NCBI GenBank assembly: GCA_963819715.1
Contig: CAWFXE010000002.1
Location: 868,001-932,000, forward strand
Reading direction: 5' to 3'
DNA: 64,000 nt
DNA from: DASUPK01 sp963819715
GTDB taxonomy: Bacteria; Actinomycetota; Thermoleophilia; Solirubrobacterales; 70-9
A program made the translations under genes and the position numbers. This document shows positions 43,522 through 53,227 of this stretch, piece by piece; the stretch's first letter is position 1, and each line of letters opens with the position of its first letter. The notes beneath the pieces were generated by a model. The model was given only the letters and a program-made list of their open reading frames with translations, did no database searches and was not told where the DNA came from.

Positions 43522-43565
43522 GGACGGCCGATGTTTGCACGGCAAAGCCGTGCGGTTGGCCGTCC
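43522..43565 (+). other. Nested hairpin directly before the sigma factor start codon
   Basis: GGACGGCC (43522-43529) pairs with GGCCGTCC (43558-43565); inside it GCACGGC-AAA-GCCGTGC (43537-43553) forms a second perfect stem. The structure ends two bases before the ATG at 43568 and no ribosome-binding site is visible outside it, so translation may depend on its opening. A terminator role is less likely because no U-run follows. Confidence 0.5.
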
Positions 43566-43567
43566 TC

Positions 43568-44131
43568 ATGGCCGACCAGCCGAACTCCAGACCAACCGCC
43601 AAGCAGCGCAGCCGCAATCGACATCTCCTGTCTGAACTACTGCAACGGAGCGAACACTTACTCCGTCGCCAGGCGACACGTCACTCGGAGCGTCCCGACG
43701 ACGTCGAGGACACACTGCAGTCCGCCTACACCTTGTTCCTGGAGCGGTACAACGGACTTGGCGAGCCGCTCGCATGGCTGTACACGACGGTGAAGCGTGA
43801 GGCTTGGGCAGTTCGCCGACTCAGTTCCCGCCAAAAGGAACGCAGCTTCACTTTCGAAACAGACGGTACTCAGGGCGAACTCGATTTCTTGGAAGCGGTA
43901 CCGACCGGTGCGCCAGGGCCTGCAGAGCAGGTCGAGCGCGGCGAGCTGCTCGCGGAACGCCGAAAAGCGCTGACGTCGTTGAAGCGCGACGAGTGCCGGG
44001 CACTCTGGCTCCTTGGCCTGGGTCTCAGCTACGCGGAAATCTGCCAGGCGACAGGCTGGACCTACACCAAGGTCAACCGTTGCCTCAGCGAAGGGCGTGC
44101 TCAGTTGCGAAGCGCAGGGCACTCCGAATGA
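43568..44131 (+). CDS. RNA polymerase sigma-70 family factor of the element
   Basis: 187 residues from the ATG at 43568. A region 2 core is visible in DDVEDTLQSAYTLFLERYNGLGEPLAWLYTTVKREAW, and a region 4 HTH in SLKRDECRALWLLGLGLSYAEICQATGWTYTKVNRCL. It is ECF-sized but has no separate anti-sigma gene beside it. Sigma factors on integrative elements often control transfer or cargo genes. A longer TTG start at 43535 would begin inside the hairpin. Confidence 0.75.
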   Translation: MADQPNSRPTAKQRSRNRHLLSELLQRSEHLLRRQATRHSERPDDVEDTLQSAYTLFLERYNGLGEPLAWLYTTVKREAWAVRRLSSRQKERSFTFETDGTQGELDFLEAVPTGAPGPAEQVERGELLAERRKALTSLKRDECRALWLLGLGLSYAEICQATGWTYTKVNRCLSEGRAQLRSAGHSE

Positions 44132-44149
44132 CGGTCTTGGGCGATACTC

Positions 44150-44461
44150 CTATCGCCGTTCATTGACGGCCGCCGGCTCCTTGCGAAGCAGTAGCCATGC
44201 GAATTCCATAGTCGCCGCCAGGTGTCCGCGGCATTCCTGCCATTTCGCCTCAGCGGGAATGCTCTTCAGCAGCAGCGCTGCTGTGTCGAGTCCAAGCTCG
44301 ACTGCGTACGCATCCTTTTCGCTCGAGGCCTCGACTACCGCCGCCGCTAAGAGGAACAGCTCCCGGCCAGCTGGGATGCGTCCGTGTGCGATGACCCCCG
44401 CGATTCGCGCCGAGCAAAGGAGGACGTGGTGAGCCGCGGGCGTCGGGGCTGGAGTTGCCAC
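44150..44461 (-). CDS. Hypothetical protein
   Basis: 103 residues from a GTG, mostly helical and hydrophobic (ELFLLAAAVVEASSEKDAY, LGLDTAALLLKSIPAEA). No family, no clear ribosome-binding site. It fills the 384-base gap between the sigma factor and hsdM. Coding potential is supported only by the helical pattern and the open frame. Confidence 0.4.
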   Translation of the reverse strand: MATPAPTPAAHHVLLCSARIAGVIAHGRIPAGRELFLLAAAVVEASSEKDAYAVELGLDTAALLLKSIPAEAKWQECRGHLAATMEFAWLLLRKEPAAVNERR

Positions 44462-44515
44462 GCTAAGTAGAGACCGCCGCGGGCGTTTTCCGCCCCCGCT
44501 TGAACCGGTCGGGTA

Positions 44516-46084
44516 CTACGGGGGAGACTTAGCGTCCGGCGCACCGTCATCCGGAAGCAACTTCTCGATCGCCGCATCCTCAGGCCGGGCTTTCTCACCT
44601 GCCCCGTTGTTGCCCCTCAGCTCGCTGGCCACTGACTCGAATTGAGCCAAGGCCGAGCTCAGGTGTTCGACGATCTCCTCGGCGATCACTTCCGGTGCCG
44701 GAAGGTTCTCGGTGTCGGTCAGCGACTCGTCCTTAACGTCGGCCCAAACATCGAGGTTGAAGCCGTCACGCTCTGACAGCTCATCGAAGGACCACTTCTT
44801 GAATTGCTCCGATTCCTGCCGTTGTTTGAGTGGCTTGCCGGGTCGGTACGCCTCAACGAACCCGTCAAGATCTGCGCGAGTCATCGGCTTGGTCTTCAGC
44901 GTGAAGTGCTTGTTGGTTCTCAAGTCGTAGACCCACATCTCCTTGGTTGCCGCCGTCTTGGCCGACGCCGCCTTTGGCTCGAAGAAGATGACGTTGGCCT
45001 TGACCCCCTGCGCATAGAAGATCCCAGTCGGCAAACGCAGCAGGGTATGGACGTTGCAGTCCTCCAATAAGCGACGGCGAATCGTCTCTCCAGCGCCGCC
45101 CTCAAAGAGAACGTTGTCCGGGACAACAACTGCAGCCCGCCCTCCGATTTTCAGCATCGAGCGAATGTGCTGAACGAAATTGAGCTGCTTGTTGGAGGTC
45201 GTCGCCCAGAAATCCTGGCGCACAATCGTCTGGCTCTCGCTTGCGGCGGTGCCATCTTCGCCGGCGATCGTGATCGACGACTTCTTCCCAAAGGGAGGGT
45301 TCGCGAGGACTATGTCGACCTTGCCTTTCGGCTCAGCCAGCAGCGCATCACGAACCTCAATCGGTGGATCCAGGATGCCGTGAAGAAACATATTCATCGC
45401 GCAAAGACGGGCAGTGTTGTCCACGATCTCCACTCCGTGAAACGTCTTATCGCGTAGGAAACGCTTTTGACTCCGGTCGAGATCGGGATTGTGCGAGGAG
45501 ACGTAGTCATGGCCCGCTAGGAGGAACCCCCCGGTGCCACACGCTGGGTCGGCTACCAACTCACCGGGCTCTGGACGGACGCAGTCGACTATCGCTCGGA
45601 TGAGCGCCCTAGGGGTGAAGTATTGGCCGGCACCAGACTTCGTATCTGAGGCGTTCTTTTCCAACAGCCCCTCATAGGCATCCCCCTTTACGTCTGCGTC
45701 AACGCCCATCCAGGTCTCGCCGTCGATCAGGTCGACAATCAGCCGTTTCAGCTTGGCGGGGTCCTGGATCTTGTTCTGGGCTTTCCGGAAAATCAGGCCA
45801 AGGAGCCCTTCCTCCGTGGCCAACCGAGTCAAGAGGACGACGTAATGCTCCTCCAAATCGCGGCCGTCTTTTTCAAGAAGCGAAGGCCAGTCGAAGCCAA
45901 CTGGGATTCGTGATTCCTCCTTCCACGGAGCCTCAGTCCGCTCATGGGCCATCTTGAGAAACAGCAGATAGGTCAGCTGCTCGACGTAGTCGCCGTAGGA
46001 GAGGCCGTCATCGCGGAGAAGATTGCAGTAGCTCCAGAGCTTGGCGACCAGCGCCTTCGAGCGATTAGACATTTCCATCTTCAT
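44516..46084 (-). CDS. hsdM: Type I restriction-modification methyltransferase subunit
   Basis: 522 residues with GGGAG upstream. N-terminal HsdM_N-like helical region (about 1-130), GQYFTPR (153-159), SAM-binding DPACGTGGF (179-187) and the N6-adenine motif NPPF (262-265). It methylates adenines at the site chosen by HsdS and joins HsdR for restriction. Last gene of the leftward hsdR-hsdS-hsdM order, 87 bases after hsdS. Confidence 0.93.
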   Translation of the reverse strand: MKMEMSNRSKALVAKLWSYCNLLRDDGLSYGDYVEQLTYLLFLKMAHERTEAPWKEESRIPVGFDWPSLLEKDGRDLEEHYVVLLTRLATEEGLLGLIFRKAQNKIQDPAKLKRLIVDLIDGETWMGVDADVKGDAYEGLLEKNASDTKSGAGQYFTPRALIRAIVDCVRPEPGELVADPACGTGGFLLAGHDYVSSHNPDLDRSQKRFLRDKTFHGVEIVDNTARLCAMNMFLHGILDPPIEVRDALLAEPKGKVDIVLANPPFGKKSSITIAGEDGTAASESQTIVRQDFWATTSNKQLNFVQHIRSMLKIGGRAAVVVPDNVLFEGGAGETIRRRLLEDCNVHTLLRLPTGIFYAQGVKANVIFFEPKAASAKTAATKEMWVYDLRTNKHFTLKTKPMTRADLDGFVEAYRPGKPLKQRQESEQFKKWSFDELSERDGFNLDVWADVKDESLTDTENLPAPEVIAEEIVEHLSSALAQFESVASELRGNNGAGEKARPEDAAIEKLLPDDGAPDAKSPP

Positions 46085-46171
46085 GCCTAGCTCCCATATG
46101 CCCTTTAGGCCGTCTCGTCGCAGCCGCTTTCGCGGACCAGACAGGCGACCCGCTCGGCATCGAACCCACGG

Positions 46172-47440
46172 TCATAGGCCCACGTGATCTGCAGATGCAT
46201 TATCGACCAGCTTGCCTGTCAGGGCCTCGTGAAGCAACGAACGCCAAAGGCTTTTGGCGTGTGCGTTTGCGGCTTCGATCGCGGAGCGCGACCTTCGGAG
46301 AACCTCAAGCTTGCCCTCGGCTTCCTGAACGGCTGCCTGTTGCGTTTTGAGTGAGGGAACCGGAACCTCAAGCCTGCCCAGCTTTGTCCCGTTTAGGGCT
46401 GGCCGATCAATTCCCTGCTGCGTGCGCTGAACCCATTCCCAATAATCAGCCCCGTGCATGAACAAGTCCAAGAACCGGGCGTCGAGCTGTGATCCAGGCC
46501 GGATGCGAATCAGATACGAGGCGAATACCGCCTCGGGTGCATCGGATTCAACCAGAAAAACCTTCCCGGTCGTAAAACCGAAGCGGGCGAAGACAAGGTC
46601 CCCCGGATCGAGCGTGTAGTCCGTCAGTTTCTTTGAGGTGGGCCCGCAGGAGGGAACTTTCGACCAGTCAACCTGCCCGTTCTGAATATCTGTGATTCGC
46701 AGAAAGCGCGGTCCGCTATCGGAGTTCTGGGCCTTTGCAGTGATTCCGTACTTGAGCTCAGCAATCTCCTTCAAGGGTCGACGGGGAGCATCATGGAGTT
46801 CCTGGGCGATCTGGCTAGGCAGCGAAACCGAGTCCCCCTTGATAACTGCGCTCATCGTCGCCTGCTCGAAGGCCTTTCCCGCCTTAGTAGCGAACTCCAA
46901 GTCTGTACGCCCGTGAGCTATCTGGAGTCGTAGTTGCTGCACGCCATCAACAATCAGCTTCTGCTCTCTGGCGGGCGGAACGGGAATCTGCAACTCGCGC
47001 ACGGCCTCTTGGGGAACGCGCATCCTCCCAGTCGCTCCCTCCATCCGACGGAGTAGCTGCGAATGAACGGTGTCCCACTGGAAGAGAAGGGCCATGAACT
47101 CTGCCGACAGGACTTCAGAGCGCAACGGAAACACCTCGGTTGTGGCGAAGCCGAAGCCTCCCGGCACCTCCCGCGGAATAGCCTGCTTGCCATTCTCAAA
47201 GCACGGGGTAATCCGCGCAAGTAGGAAATCCCCCTCCTCAAAGTACGTTCCGCTTTTAGGGTCGCGCCGTGATTCGAACTCACGAACCTCGCCGCCATCT
47301 TCCGAGATCAGCGACATCGGGAGAAACGGCACCTCGCCGCTGGTGTCGATCTCTCTTGGACGCTTCGTGAATTCGATGACCTCGCCAAGCTGCGTATGGC
47401 TCCACGCTGAAGGCCACTGGTCGCCATTCGCCACGCTCAT
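46172..47440 (-). CDS. hsdS: Type I restriction-modification specificity subunit
   Basis: 422 residues with two target-recognition domains: the first begins QWPSAWSHTQLGEVIEFTKR and ends VPQEAVRELQIPVPPAREQK (about 140-160), the second spans about 210-360 with LNGTKLGRLEVPVPSLKTQQ. Conserved helical spacers follow each (IVDGVQQLRLQIA; AVQEAEGKLEVLRRSR). Its ATG overlaps by 4 bases the stop of the last hsdR fragment, so it is coupled to hsdR. Confidence 0.9.
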   Translation of the reverse strand: MSVANGDQWPSAWSHTQLGEVIEFTKRPREIDTSGEVPFLPMSLISEDGGEVREFESRRDPKSGTYFEEGDFLLARITPCFENGKQAIPREVPGGFGFATTEVFPLRSEVLSAEFMALLFQWDTVHSQLLRRMEGATGRMRVPQEAVRELQIPVPPAREQKLIVDGVQQLRLQIAHGRTDLEFATKAGKAFEQATMSAVIKGDSVSLPSQIAQELHDAPRRPLKEIAELKYGITAKAQNSDSGPRFLRITDIQNGQVDWSKVPSCGPTSKKLTDYTLDPGDLVFARFGFTTGKVFLVESDAPEAVFASYLIRIRPGSQLDARFLDLFMHGADYWEWVQRTQQGIDRPALNGTKLGRLEVPVPSLKTQQAAVQEAEGKLEVLRRSRSAIEAANAHAKSLWRSLLHEALTGKLVDNASADHVGL

Positions 47441-50237
47441 GCCGTCGCCAGCTCCTCGTTCAGCTCGTCCATCAGTCCGCTGAACTCGTCTCCAAAGACC
47501 TGCTGGGCGCCAAGCAGCCCGCCCTCATGGACGAACGGCTCATAATCGAAATCCTCGGCTTCGAGGCTCATCGAGCTAGCGATCTGGTCGGCCATCCAGC
47601 GCAACCAAATCAGCTGCTCATCGGTGAACTCGCGCCCGCCCGATTGCTGTTCCGTGAGCCAAAGGTCAAAGCGGAGCATCACGACCTCCTTGCGGGGTAG
47701 GAGCTCATCGTCTTGCTCCATCGCAAAGCGGACTAGTTGAACGAGATCGGCAACGGTCCGCCGCATGCCTTGGCCCTTGACCTTGTCGCCATCAAGGGCG
47801 GCGTAGGCGGCCCAGAGCTTTTCGGGGGTCAAGTCCCAGCGGCGGTTGCTCGATTGCCTTGGCGAGGTCTTGGACGTCGTCGAAGCTCGGGCGAAGCCGG
47901 TAAGGACGCTGGTAATACGCCTTCAGCGCTAGGTACTCGTCGTGATGCTCTTTGACGAACTGTTCGAAGGACTGCACAGCCTGCTCGGCTTCGTTGGCAT
48001 CGGTCCAGCCGGCAAAGGTGATCTGGTCAGGATTCGAGAAGTCAACAAGCTGATCGTGCTTCTCGCGCAATGACTCGATCCGCCGGCGGACAGCGGCCTT
48101 CATCAAAGGCCGGACCGCGGTTGCGATCAACTCGCTCTTTTACCTGGTCGATCTCCTCGTCGGCGGGGATGAAGTCTTCATCCTCGGCCTTGCCAGCCTT
48201 TGCGGCGGCGACATCAGCCCAACGTGCAGGATCGGTGGCCTCAATCAACTCGCCAGCTACCTCGGCCATGCCTTTGCCGTCGGCAGCGTCGGCGAACTCT
48301 TGGCGACTTTGCTCATCGAGGCCCTTGTCAAGACGAGCTAGTCGGGCGCCGATCGAGGAGACCGTGTCTTCGTCCTTGATGCCGACAGCGACCTTCTGCA
48401 GAAGCTGATCGAGTGACGCTGAGGGCTTCCGTTCCAGCGGTCGCGATTCGGCCCAGGCCTTGTCCTCGTCGGTCAGCCCGACGCAGTCGACAATCACGAA
48501 GCGGTCCTTCGACGTGGCGCCCTCGGTCACCGACTGCAGGTCGCTGGGATCGATGACCCGCACCCCGCGACCCTTCATCTGCTCGAAGAGGGTGCGAGAG
48601 CCGACCATCCGCATGAAGACGAGACATTCCAGGGCCCGAATATCTGTGCCAGTCGCGATCTGGTCAACCGAAACCGCGATGCGGAACTTTGGATCCGTCC
48701 TGAAGTCCTGGATGTGGTCCTGGGAAGAGCCCTCCGTCTTGTAGGTGATCTTCCGGGCGAAGTCCCAATCACGATTGAACTCCTCACGAATGACCTTCAG
48801 GACGTCCTCCGCATGTGACTCGTGCTTGCAGAAGAAGACCGTCTTCGGGACCTCGGGCCGGCCTGGAAATATCTGTGTGCACACCTTGTCTCTGAACTCC
48901 CGAATTACGGCGCGGATCTGTGCCGGATTCATCACCGCTCGATCGAGCGTCGCCTTGTCGTAGGTCAGCTCGTCCTCCAGTTGCTTTCGCTCCGGCTTCG
49001 AGGAGCGGGGGGTTCGCACTCCGACCCAATCACCTGGGCTGATCTTGGCGCCGCCCTCCGTGACCTCGCTCTTGATGCGGTAAGTCGTGTACGGCACGTT
49101 GACCCCGTCCACGACGGCCTGCTCGTGTTTGTACTCGGTGACGACGTTCTCATCGAAGTAGACGCGCGCGGTGTGTTCGGCCGTTGCCGTCAAGCCGATG
49201 AGAGACATGTCGAAGTAGTCGAGGACCTGGCCCCAGCGGCCGTAGATCGAGCGGTGGCATTCGTCAACGAAGCCGACGTCGAAGAACTCGATCGGAACAT
49301 CAGGTCGATAGTCGACCGGCGGCAACGGCTCGGCTGGCGCCACCTCGAAGGTCGACCTCTCCTCCTCTTCCGTCTGCAACTCGGGCTCGCCGCGGAGGAT
49401 TGAATAGAGCCGCTGGATTGTGGTGATCACGACCTTGGCTGCTGGGTCGATCCTGTTTGAGCGCAGCAGCTGGACGTTGTAGAGCTCAGTGAACTTGCGG
49501 CCGTCGTCGGGCGTCGCGTAATCGGCGAACTCGCCGAAGGCCTGCTGACCAAGGTTGATGCGGTCTACGAGGAACATGACGCGCTTCGATCCTGCGTAGC
49601 GGATCAGGCGGTAGGCCTCTGCGACGGCGACATACGTCTTGCCGGAACCCATCGTCATGTTCATCAACGCTTTCGGCTTGGCGTTCCCGAGTGATTGCTC
49701 CAGATTCTCGATGCCCACGATCTGGGCTTCTCGTAGTCCGCCTGTGTCGAGTGGCGGCATCCTCTGGATCCGATCGAGAAACGAACTGGCTTCGCTTGCC
49801 CACGCTTGCAGCGTCTCTGGTCGGTGGAAGCTGAAGACATCACGGGGGCGCGCGATCGGATCGCGCAGATTTGTGAAGACCGTTTCGGCCCCGGTCCCCT
49901 GGTAGTGAAACGGCAGCGGCTCGGCGTCGGGACCCCAGTGCGGGACCGCCCGATCTTTGAGTAGCTCCTTGAAGCCCTCGATGTAGCGCCTTGTCTGCGG
50001 CTCGATTCCGAGGAGAGGCGTTCCCTCCTTCTTGGCCTCGACCGTTCCGGCGGCCTCCTCATCGACAAAGAGCATGTAGTCGACGGGTCCTGTCTTCGTC
50101 GGAACCTCTCGCGCGGCTATGCCACGCCCCGCGGTGAGATCGATGCCCTTGTAGTCCTGGACGATCCAACCAGCCTCATTAAGCATCCGGTCGATCGCAA
50201 CCCGCGATCGCTGCTCGGGGTGGAGCTGCGCCTGCAT
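47437..50237 (-). pseudogene. hsdR: Type I restriction enzyme R subunit, frameshifted twice
   Basis: The main frame (50237 to 48042) carries the nuclease motif (Asp53, Glu67-Ala-Lys69 in GPVDYMLF...GTVEAKK), the helicase Walker A MGSGKTYVAV (about 195) and DECHRSIYGRWG. It should continue into an EcoEI-type C-terminal domain, but the frame shifts near 48127 (after QVKERV) into 48130-47792 (IATAVRPLMKAAV onward) and again near 47845 into 47832-47437 (LTPEKLWAAYAALDG to the end). Each break fits one extra T in a TT pair. The last stop overlaps hsdS. Either a decayed gene or consensus error; see the indel-cluster finding. Confidence 0.85.
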
Positions 50238-50484
50238 GGCCTCACGCTATCGGCGGCTCCCAATGCGCGTGGGATTCTGAGGGCGTTCGTCCAGAGTTCC
50301 GGCACCCAGAGGAGAGGCAATATCAACTGCCGACCTGCAAGCAAAACAGCGTCGCCGCGGCGGCAGTCAAGGGCGCGAAGCGCCCGACCCCGAAGGGGTT
50401 GACGGCCGCCGGCAAGGCGGCGCAACACTCAGCTTAGGTCGGCTCCTCAAGCTGAGTTCGGACTACCTGCAGAGGTGCGAAGAG

Positions 50485-50509
50485 AGGTGCGGAATCCGGT
50501 TCCGCACCT
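50485..50509. repeat. Perfect inverted repeat next to the giant hairpin
   Basis: AGGTGCGGAA-TCCGG-TTCCGCACCT, 10-bp arms. The upstream flank repeats GAGGTGCG once more (about 50472-50479), like iteron or nicking-site neighbours. Confidence 0.6.
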
Positions 50510-50510
50510 A

Positions 50511-50624
50511 CGCCCGCGTCCCGTGCGTAGGGGCCGCCCTTCCCGCCGCTGACCCCGCGCCCCCACGATGTGGGTTCACGGGGTCAGCGGCGGTCGGGCG
50601 GAGGAAACGCACGGGACGCGGGCG
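50511..50624. repeat. 114-nt nearly perfect hairpin
   Basis: Outer stem of 18 bp (50511-50528 with 50607-50624, no mismatch), then after an interior loop a 6-bp CCGCCC/GGGCGG segment and a perfect 14-bp stem (CGCCGCTGACCCCG with CGGGGTCAGCGGCG), capped by CCCAC-GAT-GTGGG. It is the most stable structure I see in the window. No Rfam-type family is recognised. Confidence 0.75.
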
Positions 50625-50840
50625 CCGGGAGGTTGGAGACAGGCAAAGGCAGTGGAGCAAAGGGGTGTCCCCATTTCGGGATGAGGGTCGTCTTGTGGTG
50701 AGTGAGTCGCTCAAGACAAACCCAAATTCGGTGGGTCAAAAACCTCGAAATCTCGTCATGCAGGTTGAGGGCAGCTAGACGAAATCGGACTGGCTGCCTC
50801 TTCGGGGATTGATCGGCCACCGCGACGAAACGGAGACTCC

Positions 50841-51272
50841 ATGAGCCACCTCTATCCATCCGCCAAAGCCGTCAAGCGCTCAGCCGAGCAGAGCAAGGGA
50901 GCGCTTGCCCACACCGGCCACGCGCTGCACTACCTCCAGCTGTTCACCGAGTTCGCCCTCGGCGGTCTCGCCGTCGGCGCGCTGGTCGCCTTGATCTCGG
51001 TCCGCAGGCTGCGCGCCGGGTTCGAGTGGGGGCTGCTCTGGCTGGTCGCCGCTCGGCCTGGCGATCCTGCTCGCCTCCTCCGGGCTGCTCTCCGGAGACG
51101 CGGCGCTGGCGACGATCACCGCGCTCGGCCGCGATGCTCGTCGGGCATCTCGGCGTCGGGCTCCTCATTCACGTCGAGGACCGCCGCGCCGGTGACGATC
51201 GAGGGCACGAGGCTCGCGAGCGGATCGGGCCGCATCACCTGCTGCGTCGGCGTCTGGCCCGCCGCCGCATGA
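50841..51272 (+). CDS. Membrane protein of the element, frame probably corrupted
   Basis: The frame starts at ATG 50841 and ends in an ATGA overlap with the next gene at 51269-51272. The N-terminus (SHLYPSAKAVKRSAEQSKGA) and first helix (FALGGLAVGALVALISV) are well formed. Between about 51053 and 51180 the protein-like reading moves to another frame (GLAILLASSGLLSGDAALAT), then a third (AMLVGHLGVGLLIHVED), then back (APVTIEGTRLASG). Three extra bases would explain this while leaving the ORF open. Likely a 2-3 helix protein partnered with the following ATPase. Confidence 0.5.
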   Translation: MSHLYPSAKAVKRSAEQSKGALAHTGHALHYLQLFTEFALGGLAVGALVALISVRRLRAGFEWGLLWLVAARPGDPARLLRAALRRRGAGDDHRARPRCSSGISASGSSFTSRTAAPVTIEGTRLASGSGRITCCVGVWPAAA

Positions 51273-52540
51273 CCAACGGATCCAGCGCGGAGATCGCGAT
51301 CGGCGTCACCCGCCGAGGGCGGGTGGCGAGCATCCCGGCGGGCGGTCAGTCCGGCTCTCACTCCCTGATCGTCGGCGCGACCGGCGCCGGCAAGTCGACC
51401 CTGCTCGGCGTGCTGGCCCACGAGCACGCGCTGCGGGGCTCCGGGGTCGTCCTGGTCGAGGCGAAGAACGACCCGGAGCTCGAGGCTCAGGCTCGCCGGA
51501 CCGCGGAGATGGTCGGACGCCCCTTCGTGCTCGTAAGCCCGGAGGGACCGACGGTCTGGGACGTGCTGGCGAGCGGCGGGGTCGACGAGACTGTCGCGAA
51601 GCTGCTCGCCTGCGAGGAGTGGTCGGAGCCCTTCTACCTGGCGGAGGCGACCCGGTTCCTGCGCTGGGTGGTTCGGGGGATGGAGGGCTCGGGCACCCGG
51701 CTGACCCTGCCGGCGGTTCTGGAGCTCTGCGACCCCGATCGCCTCGCTGCGCATGTCGCCAAGCACGGCACGCCGGAACTGGCCGGCGAGCTGGATCGGT
51801 TCGTCAACGCGCTCACCCCGAGGGAGCGCTCAGACGTCGCCGGGCTGCGCAGCCGCCTGGCAGTGCTGGCGGAGTCGGGTCCGGGCCGCGAGTGGCTCGA
51901 TCCCGACTCCGGAGCCGGCCCGGTCCTCGACCTCTCCGATGCGGTTCGGAAGCGCGCCGTCGTCTACTTCCGCCTCGACGCCGAGCGCTATGGGATCGTC
52001 GCCGAGAAGATCGGATCGGCGATCGCGATCGAGCTGGGAGCGATCGCCTCGCAGCTCCAGGGCAGGCCGATCCCGACTCTGGTCGCGATCGACGAGTTCG
52101 GGGCGATCGAGGCCGAGCAGGTGGAGCGGCTCTTCACCCGAGGGCGAGCGGCGGGGATCTCGGCCGTGGTGGCGACTCATGCGATGTCCGATCTGGAAGT
52201 CGCAGGCGATGGCTTCGCGGGCCGGATGAAGGCGACGGTCGGGAGCGTGCTCGGGCTCCGCATGGGCCCGGACGACGCCGACGCGGTGGCGCGGATGGCG
52301 GGTCAGGTCGGCGAGTGGCAGAGCACGACCCGGACGGCCGGCCTGCTCGGGATGCCGGCCGGCACCGGCACGCGGACGCGCGGCTACCGCCTGCGGATCC
52401 ATCCCTCGCTCCTCCAGCACCTCGGCTGGTGCGAGTGCGCGGTGATCAGGCTCGACCGCCAAGACGGTGACCGGGCGATGATCGTCCGGGTGATCCCGAG
52501 CTGGGAGCGCGGCCCCGGCTCGAACGGAACAGGTCGCTAG
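51269..52540 (+). CDS. HerA/TraG-like ATPase (DNA translocase type)
   Basis: 423 residues from the ATG at 51269; the longer frame from 51026 has poorer codon character. Walker A LIVGATGAGKSTLLGVLAHE (about 35-53), Walker B ATP-site VAIDEFGAIEA (about 275), and sensor-like VVATHAMSDLEVA. The order and QxxR-like arginine region resemble HerA/FtsK/TraG (DUF87) translocases that couple DNA to transfer machinery. With the next gene it suggests conjugative or replicative functions of the element. Confidence 0.78.
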   Translation: MTNGSSAEIAIGVTRRGRVASIPAGGQSGSHSLIVGATGAGKSTLLGVLAHEHALRGSGVVLVEAKNDPELEAQARRTAEMVGRPFVLVSPEGPTVWDVLASGGVDETVAKLLACEEWSEPFYLAEATRFLRWVVRGMEGSGTRLTLPAVLELCDPDRLAAHVAKHGTPELAGELDRFVNALTPRERSDVAGLRSRLAVLAESGPGREWLDPDSGAGPVLDLSDAVRKRAVVYFRLDAERYGIVAEKIGSAIAIELGAIASQLQGRPIPTLVAIDEFGAIEAEQVERLFTRGRAAGISAVVATHAMSDLEVAGDGFAGRMKATVGSVLGLRMGPDDADAVARMAGQVGEWQSTTRTAGLLGMPAGTGTRTRGYRLRIHPSLLQHLGWCECAVIRLDRQDGDRAMIVRVIPSWERGPGSNGTGR

Positions 52541-52551
52541 GTGTCGCCGTC

Positions 52552-53227
52552 ATGCCGCGAGCGACGACCGCGATCAGCGAGCGCGACCTCGAGGTCCTTG
52601 CCTTTGTGGCGAGGTTTGGCCTGGTTCCCGCCTGCGCCGTAGCGGCGTGGGCGGGAACGGGCCAGACCGTCTCCTACGCTCGCGAGGCGCGCTGGCTGGA
52701 GCATCGCCTCGTCGACGCCCTGGAGCCGATCAACGGATCGGGTCGGCTCCTGGTCTGCACCAGCGACGGTCTGCGGGCCGTTGGCCGAGAGGCCCTTGGC
52801 CCGGGACGCGTCTCCGTCGGCCGCCGGCCCCACGCGATCGCGGTGGCCCGAGGTAGCGGCGAGGCTGGAGCGCGAGGGTCGCGCGGTCCTCAGCGAGCGG
52901 GAGCTGGCGGCGATGGAAGTGGAGGAGCGTCGGCGGATCTACTCGGCCGAGCTCCACGACGGGCGCTTTCACCGACCGGACCTGGTGCTCGCGGATGAGG
53001 GCCTGGCGATCGAGGTTGAGCTGAGCCAGAAGGCGAGCTGGCGGCTCGACTCGATCCTCCGCGCTTGGCGAGCGGCCATCGGCGCCGATCGATTCAGCGG
53101 GGTGCGCTACCTCTGCGGCGAGCGGGCGCTGCGCGCCGTCCGGAAAGCAGTCGAGCGGACCGTCACCGACGAGCTGATCGCGGTCGTACCCCTCGCGTCA
53201 CTCGAAGGAAACGACGATGGCAATTGA
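52552..53227 (+). pseudogene. Replication-relaxation-like protein, frameshifted
   Basis: The N-terminal part (52552 to about 52850) reads ISERDLEVLAFVARFGLVPA with a winged-helix pattern, typical of replication-relaxation proteins of actinobacterial elements. Near 52853 the frame shifts: the continuation VAARLEREGRAVLSERELAA... runs in another frame to 53227, with HRPDLVLADEGLAIEVELSQ typical of the family's C-terminal nuclease-like part. One extra G in AGG would explain it. Ends just after the next gene start at 53217. Confidence 0.65.

Larger units (their letters stand above)
50238..50840. other. Gene-poor region with strong secondary structure
   Basis: 603 bases between hsdR and the rightward transfer-like genes with no open frame I can support. 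It contains two adjacent inverted repeats (50485-50509 and 50511-50624). The position before HerA/TraG-like and replication-relaxation-like genes suggests an origin of transfer or replication, or a structured RNA. Confidence 0.5.

Noticed and set aside
43535..43567. Upstream TTG start for the element's sigma factor
   Set aside because: It lies inside the hairpin, lacks a ribosome-binding site and adds 11 residues without sigma character.
47792..48130. Separate small gene between hsdR and hsdS
   Set aside because: The 112 residues continue the HsdR C-terminal domain (IATAVRPLMKAAV onward), so it is a frameshift fragment; the same holds for 47437-47832.
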